In this document: piece by piece, positions 16,851-25,415 of the stretch
Layout: the number at the start of each line of letters is the position of its first letter
How positions within the stretch are numbered: position 1 is the stretch's first letter
Assembly (NCBI RefSeq): GCF_900142445.1
Contig: NZ_FRAV01000029.1
Span: forward strand, 1-62,835
Source of the DNA: Chryseobacterium polytrichastri
Lineage (GTDB): Bacteria > Bacteroidota > Bacteroidia > Flavobacteriales > Weeksellaceae
Reading direction: 5' to 3'
Length of the DNA: 62,835 nt
Notes under the pieces: generated by a model
Database searches by the model: none
Told to the model about the DNA's origin: nothing
What the model saw: the letters and a program-made list of their open reading frames with translations, nothing else
Program-made: the position numbers and the translations under genes

Positions 16851-16938
16851 AAAATTCTTTATATTTAAATATACCAGTCAAAAAAAATTATCATTGTAAT
16901 AATTATGGGTAAACTGTTAGATTGATATATATATTATA

Positions 16939-17310
16939 TTAGTTAGCATCAAATGCTTCAAAAGCATCTATTATATGTTCTATCGTGAGTTTGCCTTTTT
17001 CATCGGGAAGAACTGAGATAATATCAAACCTTACTTCCTGATCTATATTAAACTTTTCCATGTAATGATTGGCAGCAGAAACAATTAATGATATCTTCCT
17101 TTTATTAACCGCTTCTTGAGGTAACATGAAAGCATCTGTTGAACGAGCTTTTACTTCAACAACAACAATTAAACTATCTTTTTCGGTAACAATATCAATC
17201 TCTGCTTTTTGAAACCGAAAGTTTCTTACTAGGATTTTATAGCCTTTCTTTTGTAAATATTCAACAGCCAAGTCTTCTGCTTTTTTTCCGAAGTCGTTGT
17301 GATTTGCCAT
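16939..17310 (-). CDS. YraN family (UPF0102) nuclease-fold protein
   Basis: A 123-residue protein with the restriction-endonuclease-like core of YraN: GKKAEDLAVEYLQKKGYKIL then EIDIVTEKDSLIVVVEVKAR, which gives the ExD...ExK active-site pattern. Role unknown, linked by context in other bacteria to DNA repair or recombination. Its ATG shares one base with the stop of the upstream DoxX-like gene (TAATG), so translation is probably coupled. It is the last gene of a four-gene operon starting at 19280. Confidence 0.88.
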   Translation of the reverse strand: MANHNDFGKKAEDLAVEYLQKKGYKILVRNFRFQKAEIDIVTEKDSLIVVVEVKARSTDAFMLPQEAVNKRKISLIVSAANHYMEKFNIDQEVRFDIISVLPDEKGKLTIEHIIDAFEAFDAN

Positions 17311-17660
17311 TATTTTCTAAATTGATAAGCCCACCAAATTAATACAATCTGTAAAGGAAGTCTCAAGACAGTAAGCCAAAAATATTTATGATGGGTCTGA
17401 TAAAAGTTTTTAGCCATTTCCACATTAGCAGGAAAGACCGCTATAAACAATAATATACTAAGATAGGCACCCAACTTTTGAGTTTGAGGAAAGATCAAAA
17501 AAGCACCACACACAATTTCAATAAAACCACTTACATAAACCATTGTCAAATGAGACGGAATATATGAAGGTATTATTTTAATGAAAATCTGAGGTTTCAA
17601 AAAATGTAAGATCCCCGCCAATATCAATAAAGAGGAAAGTACAAACTTTGAATATATCAT
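17310..17660 (-). CDS. DoxX-like small membrane protein
   Basis: A 116-residue protein with four predicted transmembrane helices at about 4-20, 40-57, 65-82 and 95-112. The motif LAGILHFLKPQIFIKIIPSYIPSH is typical of DoxX-family proteins (LAG..HF..P..F..I.P). Proposed roles involve membrane redox or quinone-linked chemistry. It follows the LD-carboxypeptidase gene by one base and overlaps yraN by one base. Function not established. Confidence 0.75.
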   Translation of the reverse strand: MIYSKFVLSSLLILAGILHFLKPQIFIKIIPSYIPSHLTMVYVSGFIEIVCGAFLIFPQTQKLGAYLSILLFIAVFPANVEMAKNFYQTHHKYFWLTVLRLPLQIVLIWWAYQFRK

Positions 17661-17661
17661 T

Positions 17662-18597
17662 TTATTTATTATAACTAATTGAAACAGTCTTGCCTATTTT
17701 CAAAGATACCTTGCTCCCAATAATCAAAGGTCTGTTGTCCTTAATATGTCCATTTGGAAAACCAAAAACAACGGGGAACTGATACTTTGAAAGTCTTTCT
17801 GAGATTAATTGATAAGCAAATTCATCGAAGCTATTTTCGTATTGCTTATTTTCTTTTTCATCTCCCATGTTGGTCATTCCCCCAACAATTAAGCCCGAAA
17901 TTTTAGTAAAAACTCCGGCAAGTTCCAAACTCATAATCATTCGATCTAATGCATAAAAATTCTCCCCAATATCTTCAATGAATAAAATTTTATCTTTAAA
18001 ATCAAATGAATATTTTGTTCCTAAAAGAGCATAGATTAAAGCCAAATTTCCTCCAACCAATTCTCCTTTAACATTTCCTTTTTGATTAAATGGGTTAGTT
18101 TGTAAGTGATATTCCGAAGTCTTTCCTTTTAAAATATCAAAGATCAGATCATAACTTTCATCCGTCACTCCGAAACTTGAAGTTTTAATCGTCTGCCCAT
18201 GAATGGAGGCAAAACCTTTCTTCAACAAATAACTTTGGATAACGGTGTTATCAGAATATCCAATATACCATTTTGGGTTTTGCTTAAATTTATCTAGCTT
18301 CAAATGCTGAATCAGATGTTGACATCCATATCCACCTCTGGAAGCCCAGACTGCAGAAATATCTTTATCATTTAAAGCCCAATTGATATCTTTTATTCTT
18401 TCCTTTTCTGTCCCGGCGTAATTGTAGCCATTTGAGAATTTAGTATAAAGATGCTCTCCTAAAACAGGAACAAAACCTTTATTCTTGATCATTTTTATTC
18501 CCTTTTCAAGTTGAGATGCATCTACAGCACCGGCAGGGGAAATAATAGCTATTTTATCACCTTTTTTAAGGGACTTTGGAAAGATTATTTTTTTCAT
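17662..18597 (-). CDS. LD-carboxypeptidase (peptidase S66)
   Basis: A 311-residue S66 peptidase that trims the terminal D-alanine of tetrapeptides during murein recycling. The Ser nucleophile is in WYIGYSDNTVIQ, the Glu of the triad lies near GGNLALIYALLG or IEDIGE, and FPNGHIKDNRPL gives the catalytic His. There is no signal peptide, so it acts in the cytoplasm. It overlaps the LysE-type gene by 4 bases (ATGA). Other S66 members process microcin C; specificity is inferred. Confidence 0.9.
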   Translation of the reverse strand: MKKIIFPKSLKKGDKIAIISPAGAVDASQLEKGIKMIKNKGFVPVLGEHLYTKFSNGYNYAGTEKERIKDINWALNDKDISAVWASRGGYGCQHLIQHLKLDKFKQNPKWYIGYSDNTVIQSYLLKKGFASIHGQTIKTSSFGVTDESYDLIFDILKGKTSEYHLQTNPFNQKGNVKGELVGGNLALIYALLGTKYSFDFKDKILFIEDIGENFYALDRMIMSLELAGVFTKISGLIVGGMTNMGDEKENKQYENSFDEFAYQLISERLSKYQFPVVFGFPNGHIKDNRPLIIGSKVSLKIGKTVSISYNK

Positions 18598-19280
18598 TTG
18601 TTCTTTTGAAATTTAACTTCTTTTTTTTCTGCTTCTTCTAATCGCTTATCAAATTGGTTGAATTTTTTAAAGCTCTGTAAAAAGATAAAGAAACTGAAAA
18701 GGATAAGAATTACCCCAACAATTCGTCTGATCTTATTGGCCAATGTTTGTGTTAATTTATCATGAAATTGTTTTGCCAAAAATATTTTAGCAAGATCAAT
18801 ACATAAATAAGTCCCAATCACTAAACCTATATAAAGGATAAAACTACCCGTATCCGGATATTCTTTTCTCACTGAAATTACCGTAACCAACCAAAATAGA
18901 ATAACCCCAACATTTAAAATATTGAAGAGAAAACCATTCATGAAGGTCTTAAAATAATTTTGACCTATGATTCTTTCTTCACCCGGCATATGCATTTTGG
19001 TTTTCGTGACCATCATGACAATACCATATACAAAAATTAAGATCGAGGTGACTCTGTAAAATCCAGGATGTTTATCTATTAAGCTTACCAAATCTGCACT
19101 TGCATAATACGCCGCAATAATGCACAACAAGTCTGCCGTAATTACTCCTACATCTAAAGCCAAAGCATGCTTGGGACCTCTAGAGAAGCTGGTTTCTATT
19201 AATAAGAAAAATATTGGGCCAATAAAAACAAGACTCAACATGAATCCTAAAATAACAGCAGATAGTACTAATTCAAACAT
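18594..19280 (-). CDS. LysE family amino-acid exporter
   Basis: A 228-residue membrane protein with about six transmembrane helices. The N-terminus FMLSLVFIGPIFFLLIETSFSRGPKHALALDVGVITADL is the LysE/RhtB signature (GP....L...G...A...G...D). The C-terminus is a charged tail (FKKFNQFDKRLEEAEKKEVKF). It is the first gene of the operon with S66 peptidase, DoxX-like and yraN. A -7 box TAAATTTG (minus, 19300-19307) lies 19 bases upstream. Substrate unknown. Confidence 0.85.
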   Translation of the reverse strand: MFELVLSAVILGFMLSLVFIGPIFFLLIETSFSRGPKHALALDVGVITADLLCIIAAYYASADLVSLIDKHPGFYRVTSILIFVYGIVMMVTKTKMHMPGEERIIGQNYFKTFMNGFLFNILNVGVILFWLVTVISVRKEYPDTGSFILYIGLVIGTYLCIDLAKIFLAKQFHDKLTQTLANKIRRIVGVILILFSFFIFLQSFKKFNQFDKRLEEAEKKEVKFQKNK

Positions 19281-19299
19281 TTAAAATTTGTTTCTCTTC

Positions 19300-19307
19300 C
19301 AAATTTA
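19300..19307 (-). promoter_or_regulatory. -7 box of the LysE-to-YraN operon
   Basis: Minus-strand TAAATTTG, a perfect TAnnTTTG match, 19 bases before the first ATG of the operon. Confidence 0.45.
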
Positions 19308-19380
19308 AAAATTATATTTCTATTTGTCGATAAAATCCAATTCTTTTAAGTTTTCAATATTCATTCTGAAATTTTTTAAA

Positions 19381-19411
19381 ACAAAAAAAAGACTGCAAAA
19401 TTTGCAGTCTT
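19381..19411 (-). terminator. Terminator of rnr
   Basis: Stem AGACTGCAAA / TTTGCAGTCT with a minimal loop. On the minus strand it is followed by a run of eight T. It lies 24 bases past the rnr stop. Confidence 0.75.
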
Positions 19412-19434
19412 CATTGATATATTGTGATTATTAT

Positions 19435-21585
19435 TTAGTCAACAATTTTAAAGTCCAGTTGCTTTTGAATTAAATTAGCTTTAACTACTTTTATCTGAAC
19501 CTGATCTCCTAATTGGTATCTTTTTCCTGTTCTTGAACCATATACAGCATGAGTAGATTTATCATAAGTATAAGAATCATCCACAAGGTCTCTTAGCTTG
19601 ATCAATCCTTCCGCTCCGTTTTCAGGAATCTCTACCCAGAAACCGAATTCTGCAACTCCAGAAATAACACCACCGAAAGTTTCTCCCAAATGTTTCTCCA
19701 TGAATTTTACCTGCATGAATTTGATTGAATCTCTTTCAGCATCGGCAGCTAATCTTTCTCTTGAGCTACAATATTTTGCTTTCTCTTCAACTTCTTCTCT
19801 GCTGGTAGATTTTCCACCATCCAAATAATGTTGAAGAAGACGATGAGCAATTAAATCCGGATAACGACGAATAGGAGAGGTGAAGTGAGAATAATAGTCG
19901 AACCCTAACCCATAATGACCGATAGGTTCTGTAGAATAAACCGCTTTGCTCATGCTTCGCATCGCCAATGTTTCCACCATATTTTCTTCGCCTTTTCCTT
20001 TTACATCACTTAGTAATCGGTTTAAAGATTCTGCTACTTTTTTGGTATTTGCCAAATCCATTTTATATCCGAAAGTAGAAACAAAATCTCTTAATGCTTC
20101 TAATTTTGCAGGATCCGGATCATCGTGAACTCTATAAATAAATGTATTTTGAGAAGGTGATCCATTTTTAGTTAATGAAACAAATTCTGAAACTTTTTTA
20201 TTCGCTAAAAGCATGAATTCTTCAATCAGGTGATTCGAATCTTTACTCACTTTAAAGTAAACTCCAATAGGCTGATTATTTTCATCAAGATTAAATCTTA
20301 CTTCGCTTCTGTCAAATGTAATAGCGCCTTGTCTTATACGTTCAGCACGCATGATCTTTGCTAAATTATCAAGAACTAAGATCTCTTCTGTATAGTCTCC
20401 TTCTTTATTTTCAATTCTTTCCTGCGCTTCTTCGTAAGTAAACCTTCTGTCGGAATGAATTACTGTTCTTCCAAACCACTGCTTCTTAATTTCTGCATTA
20501 TCATTTAATTCAAAAACGGCGGAAAAAGTATATTTATCCTCATTCGGACGAAGTGAACAAACGTCGTTACTTAAGACTTCCGGTAACATCGGTACAACAC
20601 GGTCAACTAAATATACCGATGTAGCCCTTTCATAGGCTTCATCATCTAAAATAGTTCCCGGAATTACGTAATGAGAAACGTCTGCAATGTGGACTCCAAT
20701 TTCCCAATTTCCATTATCCAATTTTCTTATCGATAAGGCATCATCAAAATCTTTTGCGTCTTTTGGGTCAATGGTAAAGGTTGTGATTCCTCGCATATCC
20801 CAACGTTTTGCAACTTCCTCTTCTGTAATTCTTCTGTCTATTTTATCGGCATCTGCTTCAACTTCCTCAGGGAATTGATAAGGCAACCCATATTCAGCAA
20901 GAATAGAGTGAATCTCGGTCTCATGCTCTCCAGGAGCACCTAGAACTTTGATAATTTCCCCTTCAGGGTTTTTATCTCCAGGTCTCCATTCAGTCATTTT
21001 CACAACAACTTTATCTCCATCATTTGCTCCTCCAAACTTTCCTCTTGGAATAAAAATATCTGTATTAATCGATTTTTTATCGCAAACAACAAATCCGAAA
21101 TCCTTATGAGTAACAACCTGTAAAGTTCCTACAAATTCAGTTCTGGTTCTTTCCAAAACTTCCAATACAGAACCTTCTAGTTTCTTTCCTTTATAGGTAT
21201 AGGTAACAATTAAAACTTTATCCCCTTGCAATGCATCCTTCACGTTTTTTGAATGAATGAACACATCATCTTCCAGGCTTTCTACCTTTACATAGGCATT
21301 TCCAGATTGGTTAAAATCTATGGTTCCTGTTAAGGTTCCTGCAATGTTTAGATTAATGATATATTTTCCTTTTTCAGTTTCTTTAATTTTTTCTGAAGCC
21401 TGAAGTTTGTGCAAAGCCTGAATCACAAGTTCTCTTTGTCTTGGATTCTTATAATCAATTCCGTCTGAGATCTGTTTATAATTATAGATCTTCGACATAT
21501 TTTCATTCATAAAACGTAGGATCAATCTTCCGATCTCCATAAGTTTATGATCATTTTTTTGGCTTATATATTTTCTTTTTTTCAT
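19435..21585 (-). CDS. rnr: Ribonuclease R
   Basis: A 716-residue 3'-5' exoribonuclease of the RNB family. An N-terminal winged-helix/cold-shock region (GTIDFNQSGNAYV, DVFIHSKN) precedes the RNB domain, whose metal-binding signature is TIDPKDAKDFDDALS at about residue 275. FTSPIRRYPDLIAHRLLQ lies near 575, and an S1 domain (FGGVISGVAEFGFWVEIPENGAEGLI) ends the protein. It degrades structured RNA in mRNA decay and rRNA quality control. It follows the unknown gene at 21591 by 5 bases, so both may share a transcript. Confidence 0.96.
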   Translation of the reverse strand: MKKRKYISQKNDHKLMEIGRLILRFMNENMSKIYNYKQISDGIDYKNPRQRELVIQALHKLQASEKIKETEKGKYIINLNIAGTLTGTIDFNQSGNAYVKVESLEDDVFIHSKNVKDALQGDKVLIVTYTYKGKKLEGSVLEVLERTRTEFVGTLQVVTHKDFGFVVCDKKSINTDIFIPRGKFGGANDGDKVVVKMTEWRPGDKNPEGEIIKVLGAPGEHETEIHSILAEYGLPYQFPEEVEADADKIDRRITEEEVAKRWDMRGITTFTIDPKDAKDFDDALSIRKLDNGNWEIGVHIADVSHYVIPGTILDDEAYERATSVYLVDRVVPMLPEVLSNDVCSLRPNEDKYTFSAVFELNDNAEIKKQWFGRTVIHSDRRFTYEEAQERIENKEGDYTEEILVLDNLAKIMRAERIRQGAITFDRSEVRFNLDENNQPIGVYFKVSKDSNHLIEEFMLLANKKVSEFVSLTKNGSPSQNTFIYRVHDDPDPAKLEALRDFVSTFGYKMDLANTKKVAESLNRLLSDVKGKGEENMVETLAMRSMSKAVYSTEPIGHYGLGFDYYSHFTSPIRRYPDLIAHRLLQHYLDGGKSTSREEVEEKAKYCSSRERLAADAERDSIKFMQVKFMEKHLGETFGGVISGVAEFGFWVEIPENGAEGLIKLRDLVDDSYTYDKSTHAVYGSRTGKRYQLGDQVQIKVVKANLIQKQLDFKIVD

Positions 21586-21590
21586 TAATT

Positions 21591-22325
21591 TTAAAATTTA
21601 AATTCATCTTTAGTGAGTATTTCTTTCCATTCTTTATCATTGTATTGAAAAGTTTTATACTCAGCTTTATTATTAATATTATATTTTACGACGACTATCC
21701 TGTCTAAATAATTTCTAAACTGTAAATTGAGAATATCTGCATCATCAATATTCACCTTAGTATGTTCAGCATTTGGTAAATAATAAAAATTCCTTTTCTT
21801 ATATTTTCTCTTCTTTAGAGTCGTGATAAAATTTTTTGCCTCTTTTCTTACGTATCCTTTTGTATTATCTGTTTTATCAACAAAAACTTCATTATTACCA
21901 AAACCAAAGTATTTAATCATAAAAATTAAGTTCTTATCAAGCTTTAAACTGATTGCTTTAACAGATTCTTCATTCCAAAAATTTCCTTCACTATATAAAG
22001 GATTCAGCCTATTCACATTAGAATAACAAAGAGAATAATCTATCTCATTACCACAAATAGTTCTTATGCTCCTTAGATATATTTTTAAATTATTAGTTTT
22101 AAAACTACTTTTATTGATCCCATTTATTATTGTTCTGTTTAAAGTTGAATAATCTACCTCCTTCCAATCTTTGATCAACTCATCATACAATTGTTTTTCT
22201 TCATGATGAAATTCTGTACAGTCCGGCATTTTCATTTGTTCCAAAGTATCTCTCTTTTTCTGGCCTTCAACTAAAGATATAAAGGAAACTAAGAAAATAG
22301 ACATAAGTAGTTTCATACAATTCAT
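21591..22325 (-). CDS. Exported protein of unknown function upstream of rnr
   Basis: A 244-residue protein with a signal peptide (MNCMKLLMSIFLVSFISLVEGQ). I do not recognise a family. The mature part is lysine- and tyrosine-rich with DCTEFHHEEKQLYDELIKDWKEVDYS near the start and many short beta-like stretches. It has Cys pairs (CGNEIDYSLCYSN) that could form a disulfide. The start could also be the methionine at position 4. The gap to rnr is only 5 bases. Nothing points to its role. Confidence 0.65.
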   Translation of the reverse strand: MNCMKLLMSIFLVSFISLVEGQKKRDTLEQMKMPDCTEFHHEEKQLYDELIKDWKEVDYSTLNRTIINGINKSSFKTNNLKIYLRSIRTICGNEIDYSLCYSNVNRLNPLYSEGNFWNEESVKAISLKLDKNLIFMIKYFGFGNNEVFVDKTDNTKGYVRKEAKNFITTLKKRKYKKRNFYYLPNAEHTKVNIDDADILNLQFRNYLDRIVVVKYNINNKAEYKTFQYNDKEWKEILTKDEFKF

Positions 22326-22524
22326 TTATTAATTCCTCATTTTAATAAGATCAGTTTTCTGTCTAAGTTTGATAAGGATAGTTTTTGTTTTGTATAAATT
22401 TAATACAAATATGGAGAAGAGAGGAGAAAAACCTTTTATATATACTTATTAAATTATATATAGGTTTTGAGAGGTATCTATAGAATATACTTCTATTAAT
22501 ATGGCAAAGATAAGAAATTAAAAA

Positions 22525-22560
22525 TAAACAAGGCTTGCAGTTTGATTTGCAAGCCTTTAT
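22525..22560 (-). terminator. Terminator of rpiB
   Basis: Nine-base stem AGGCTTGCA / TGCAAGCCT with a 9-base loop. On the minus strand it is followed by a T-rich stretch. The rest of the gap from 22326 to 22530 has no recognisable feature. Confidence 0.75.
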
Positions 22561-22567
22561 ATTATTA

Positions 22568-23002
22568 TTAACAGAATGCAATTTTGTCAACTCTGTTTTG
22601 GTGTCTACCTCCTTCAAAGTCTGTAGAAAGAAACTTATTTACAATTTCTATAGCTACTTCTTTTGCAATGAATCTTGCAGGAATTGAGATCATATTTGCA
22701 TCATTATGCTGTCTTGCCAGCTGTGCAATCTCAGGCATCCAGCAAAGAGCGCAACGAATCTGCTGATGTTTGTTAGCAGTGATCTGAACTCCATTTCCGC
22801 TTCCGCAGATCAAAATTCCTAATTCGTTCTCTCCATTCTCCACAGAGGTTGCTGCGGGGTGTACAAAGTCCGGATAATCCACACTGTCTGTGGAGAACGT
22901 TCCAAAATCCTGAACCTCAAAGCTTTCTGATAAATAGTTCTTAACAATCTCCTTATACTCGAAACCTGCATGGTCTGCGGCAATAGCGATTTTTCTTTTC
23001 AT
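22568..23002 (-). CDS. rpiB: Ribose-5-phosphate isomerase B
   Basis: A 144-residue RpiB/LacAB-family enzyme interconverting ribose 5-phosphate and ribulose 5-phosphate. Signatures are IAIAADHAGFEYK at the start, DYPDFVHPAA, GILICGSGNGVQITANKHQQIRCALC with the catalytic Cys region, and ARQHNDANMISIPARFI. The ATG at 23002 is chosen; an in-frame ATG at 23038 would add 12 residues not seen in the family and would cover the promoter box. It diverges from pgk across the candidate origin. Confidence 0.95.
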   Translation of the reverse strand: MKRKIAIAADHAGFEYKEIVKNYLSESFEVQDFGTFSTDSVDYPDFVHPAATSVENGENELGILICGSGNGVQITANKHQQIRCALCWMPEIAQLARQHNDANMISIPARFIAKEVAIEIVNKFLSTDFEGGRHQNRVDKIAFC

Positions 23003-23039
23003 AATTCTTGTATTAAGCCTTTTTAGATTTATATCCACA

Positions 23040-23047
23040 CAAATGTA
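23040..23047 (-). promoter_or_regulatory. -7 box of rpiB
   Basis: Minus-strand TACATTTG, 37 bases before the chosen rpiB ATG. It adjoins a DnaA-like box at 23031-23039. Confidence 0.45.
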
Positions 23048-23524
23048 AGTATAATGTGGATAAGTCTTAAATTTTTGCCAGTTTAATGTGAGTATCCTTG
23101 TTAGTAAGTGTTAATAACAATGGCAAGATAAATGTTTCGTAACATTAAAATAATTTGTAATAGAAATGCTCTCCAAAAAATTTAACATTTATTTTCAAAA
23201 ACTTTCCACAGAGAATTCTTCATCTTTTCCATAATACAGTTATTAAGAATTACTATTGTGGGAAAGTTATTCACAATTGTTGATAACACTGATAGTAGAT
23301 ACATTTTCAAAGCTTTATAATGTCAGTAAAATGTGAATTTAGTACAAATTAAATGTTATCAATTATTAGCAAAAAACTTATCCCCCAAACTAACAACACT
23401 CAACAACAACTATCATTTATTCTTTTTTATAAAAGAGAAAATAATGTTGATAGAATGAATGAGTGTCCTGAAAACTTTTTGAAAACTTTTATTGGGGTGA
23501 AGGTGTTCAAAAATTTTAAACTCT

Positions 23525-23532
23525 TACATTTG
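23525..23532 (+). promoter_or_regulatory. -7 box of pgk
   Basis: TACATTTG, perfect TAnnTTTG, 25 bases before the pgk ATG. The -33 element is weak. Confidence 0.5.
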
Positions 23533-23557
23533 TGAAACGAAAAATCAAAAGAAATTT

Positions 23558-24748
23558 ATGAAGACAATCAATGATTTCAATTTTAAAGATAAGAAGGCTC
23601 TGGTAAGAGTTGATTTCAATGTTCCGCAGGATGATCAGCTTAACGTTACCGATAATACTAGAATCGCAGCCGTAAAGCCTACTGTAGAAAAAATTCTTAA
23701 TGACGGTGGTTCTGTAATTTTAATGACACACCTTGGAAGACCTAAAGGAGAAGTGAAGAATGAATTCTCCCTGAAAAACATTCTAGGAGAAGTTTCTAGC
23801 GTACTAGGGCAGCAAGTTAAGTTTGTTGATGAATCAATAGGAGAGAAGGCTGAAAAAGCGGCCGCAGAGCTTCAACCTGGAGAAATTTTATTATTAGAGA
23901 ACCTACGTTTTCATAATGAAGAAGAAAAAGGAGATGAAGGATTCGCTGAGCAGCTGTCTAAATTAGGAGATGCTTATGTGAATGATGCATTTGGTACGGC
24001 TCATAGAGCTCATGCTTCTACAGCAGTTATTGCTAATTATTTTGAATCAACTAAATTCTTCGGTTTACTTATGGCTGATGAACTAAAAGCCATTGATAAA
24101 GTGTTGAAAAGTGGTGAGAGACCTGTTACAGCTATATTAGGTGGATCTAAGGTTTCAACTAAAATTACCATTATAGAAAATATACTTCCGGCAGTAGATA
24201 ATTTGATTATTGGTGGTGGTATGGCTTTCACTTTTATTAAAGCTCTTGGAGGTAAAATAGGAACTTCATTGGTTGAAGAAGATAAATTACCTTTAGCGTT
24301 AGAAATTTTAGGAAAAGCAAAAGAACATAATGTAAAAGTATATCTTCCTTCTGATACGATCATCGCTGAAAGTTTCAGTAATGATGCAGAAAGAAAAGAA
24401 GTAGATATTTATGCAATTCCTGAAGGATGGATGGGATTGGATGCTGGACCAAAATCGAGAGATCAGTTCAACGATGTTCTTTTAAATTCAAGAACAATTT
24501 TATGGAACGGACCTATCGGAGTTTTTGAAATGTCAAACTTTTCTGCGGGAACTGTTGCTCTAGGAGAAAGTATTGCTGAAGCAACAAAACTTGGAGCTTT
24601 TTCTTTAGTTGGAGGAGGAGACAGTGTTGCTTTTGTAAAACAATTTGGTTATGCTGATAAAGTAAGTTATGTTTCTACCGGAGGTGGAGCAATGTTAGAA
24701 AGCTTGGAAGGTTTGGAACTTCCAGGTGTTGCTGCTATCAACAAATAG
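23558..24748 (+). CDS. pgk: Phosphoglycerate kinase
   Basis: A 396-residue full-length PGK, making ATP from 1,3-bisphosphoglycerate in glycolysis. KALVRVDFNVPQ is at residues 13-24, HLGRPKG at about 59, LLLENLRFH, AHRAHAST, GGSKVSTK near 196, and the C-terminal nucleotide-site block LVGGGDSVAFVKQFG with STGGGAMLE. It is monocistronic, with a good terminator 24 bases past the stop. Confidence 0.97.
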   Translation: MKTINDFNFKDKKALVRVDFNVPQDDQLNVTDNTRIAAVKPTVEKILNDGGSVILMTHLGRPKGEVKNEFSLKNILGEVSSVLGQQVKFVDESIGEKAEKAAAELQPGEILLLENLRFHNEEEKGDEGFAEQLSKLGDAYVNDAFGTAHRAHASTAVIANYFESTKFFGLLMADELKAIDKVLKSGERPVTAILGGSKVSTKITIIENILPAVDNLIIGGGMAFTFIKALGGKIGTSLVEEDKLPLALEILGKAKEHNVKVYLPSDTIIAESFSNDAERKEVDIYAIPEGWMGLDAGPKSRDQFNDVLLNSRTILWNGPIGVFEMSNFSAGTVALGESIAEATKLGAFSLVGGGDSVAFVKQFGYADKVSYVSTGGGAMLESLEGLELPGVAAINK

Positions 24749-24771
24749 AAAAATAAATTTTTATACATTTT

Positions 24772-24806
24772 AAGTCCACTGAAAAAAATCAGTGGACTTT
24801 TTTATT
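24772..24806 (+). terminator. Terminator of pgk
   Basis: Nine-base stem AAGTCCACT / AGTGGACTT with a 10-base loop, followed by six to seven T. Confidence 0.85.
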
Positions 24807-25324
24807 TCTCCATTTGTACATAATTTATTTTCAGATTATGTTTTTAATCTAAAGAATTCCTCGGCGTAGCTTATTAAAAAAGCTTAAAATTTTTTTTTTA
24901 AATTATTTTTATTTCTAAAATTCAAACTAATATATTTTCCTTGAAATATTTGTTTATATGGAATTTTTGCTTTTGCTATAAAATTTCTATCTCTTCAACT
25001 TTTCTCTTTGAAATCTAAAATAAAAATTTTGAATAATCTTTTAAAATGAATTTCAGAATTATATTTACATTTTAAGATTTTCACAGAAAGCTATCAGAAT
25101 TGAAATTTGATGGTAAGGGTGTATCTCTTAAAAATTCCATTTTATAAATTTTGATATTTTTTTTGAATTGAGTAATTGTGTAGATTTTTGTTTTTTCTGA
25201 ATGGAAATCCGGCTTACTAACATATTGTTAACAATTTCAGTAATAAAACGTTCATTTTTATAAATTCTCGTTTCAAAAAGAAATATTGATATAAAAGTAT
25301 GGAGTAGGGGAGTAGTCTCATACA
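24807..25324. other. AT-rich gene-free stretch after pgk
   Basis: More than 500 bases with no convincing gene. A 65-codon minus-strand reading frame at 25128-25325 looks random. Long A and T runs (for example 24890-24910) dominate. No DnaA box, tRNA or riboswitch-like structure was recognised. Confidence 0.5.
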
Positions 25325-25353
25325 ATAAAAAAACTCGAGGTATTGCCTCGAGT
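25325..25353 (-). terminator. Terminator of the methyltransferase gene
   Basis: Stem CTCGAGG / CCTCGAG with a 5-base loop. On the minus strand it is followed by seven T. Confidence 0.8.
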
Positions 25354-25415
25354 TTGTATTTTTTAAGTGGAAATGATGAAAATTGACCTCTATAAATAGC
25401 TTAAAAATCGATTTT

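Larger units (their letters stand above)
23003..23557. other. Candidate chromosomal replication origin region (DnaA-box cluster)
   Basis: This 555-base AT-rich gap lies between divergent rpiB and pgk. It has one perfect DnaA box in inverse orientation (TGTGGATAA, 23055-23063), TTATTCACA at 23267-23275 (fits TTATNCACA), and two one-mismatch boxes: ATATCCACA at 23031-23039 and TGTTGATAA (reverse of TTATCAACA) at 23278-23286. Weaker two-mismatch boxes lie at 23202-23210, 23257-23265 and 23378-23386. The stretch 23300-23460 is very AT-rich. mnmG and two parS-like sites lie 3-5 kb away. No dnaA gene is in view, which is common in this phylum. Inference, not proof. Confidence 0.6.

Noticed and set aside
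22363..22617. 84-codon minus-strand frame overlapping the rpiB 3' end
   Set aside because: It overlaps the rpiB terminator and coding end in another frame and has a low-complexity Lys/Asn/Ile composition.
25128..25325. 65-codon minus-strand frame in the AT-rich gap
   Set aside because: Composition looks random, it has no start context or homology I recognise, and its end runs into the methyltransferase terminator.
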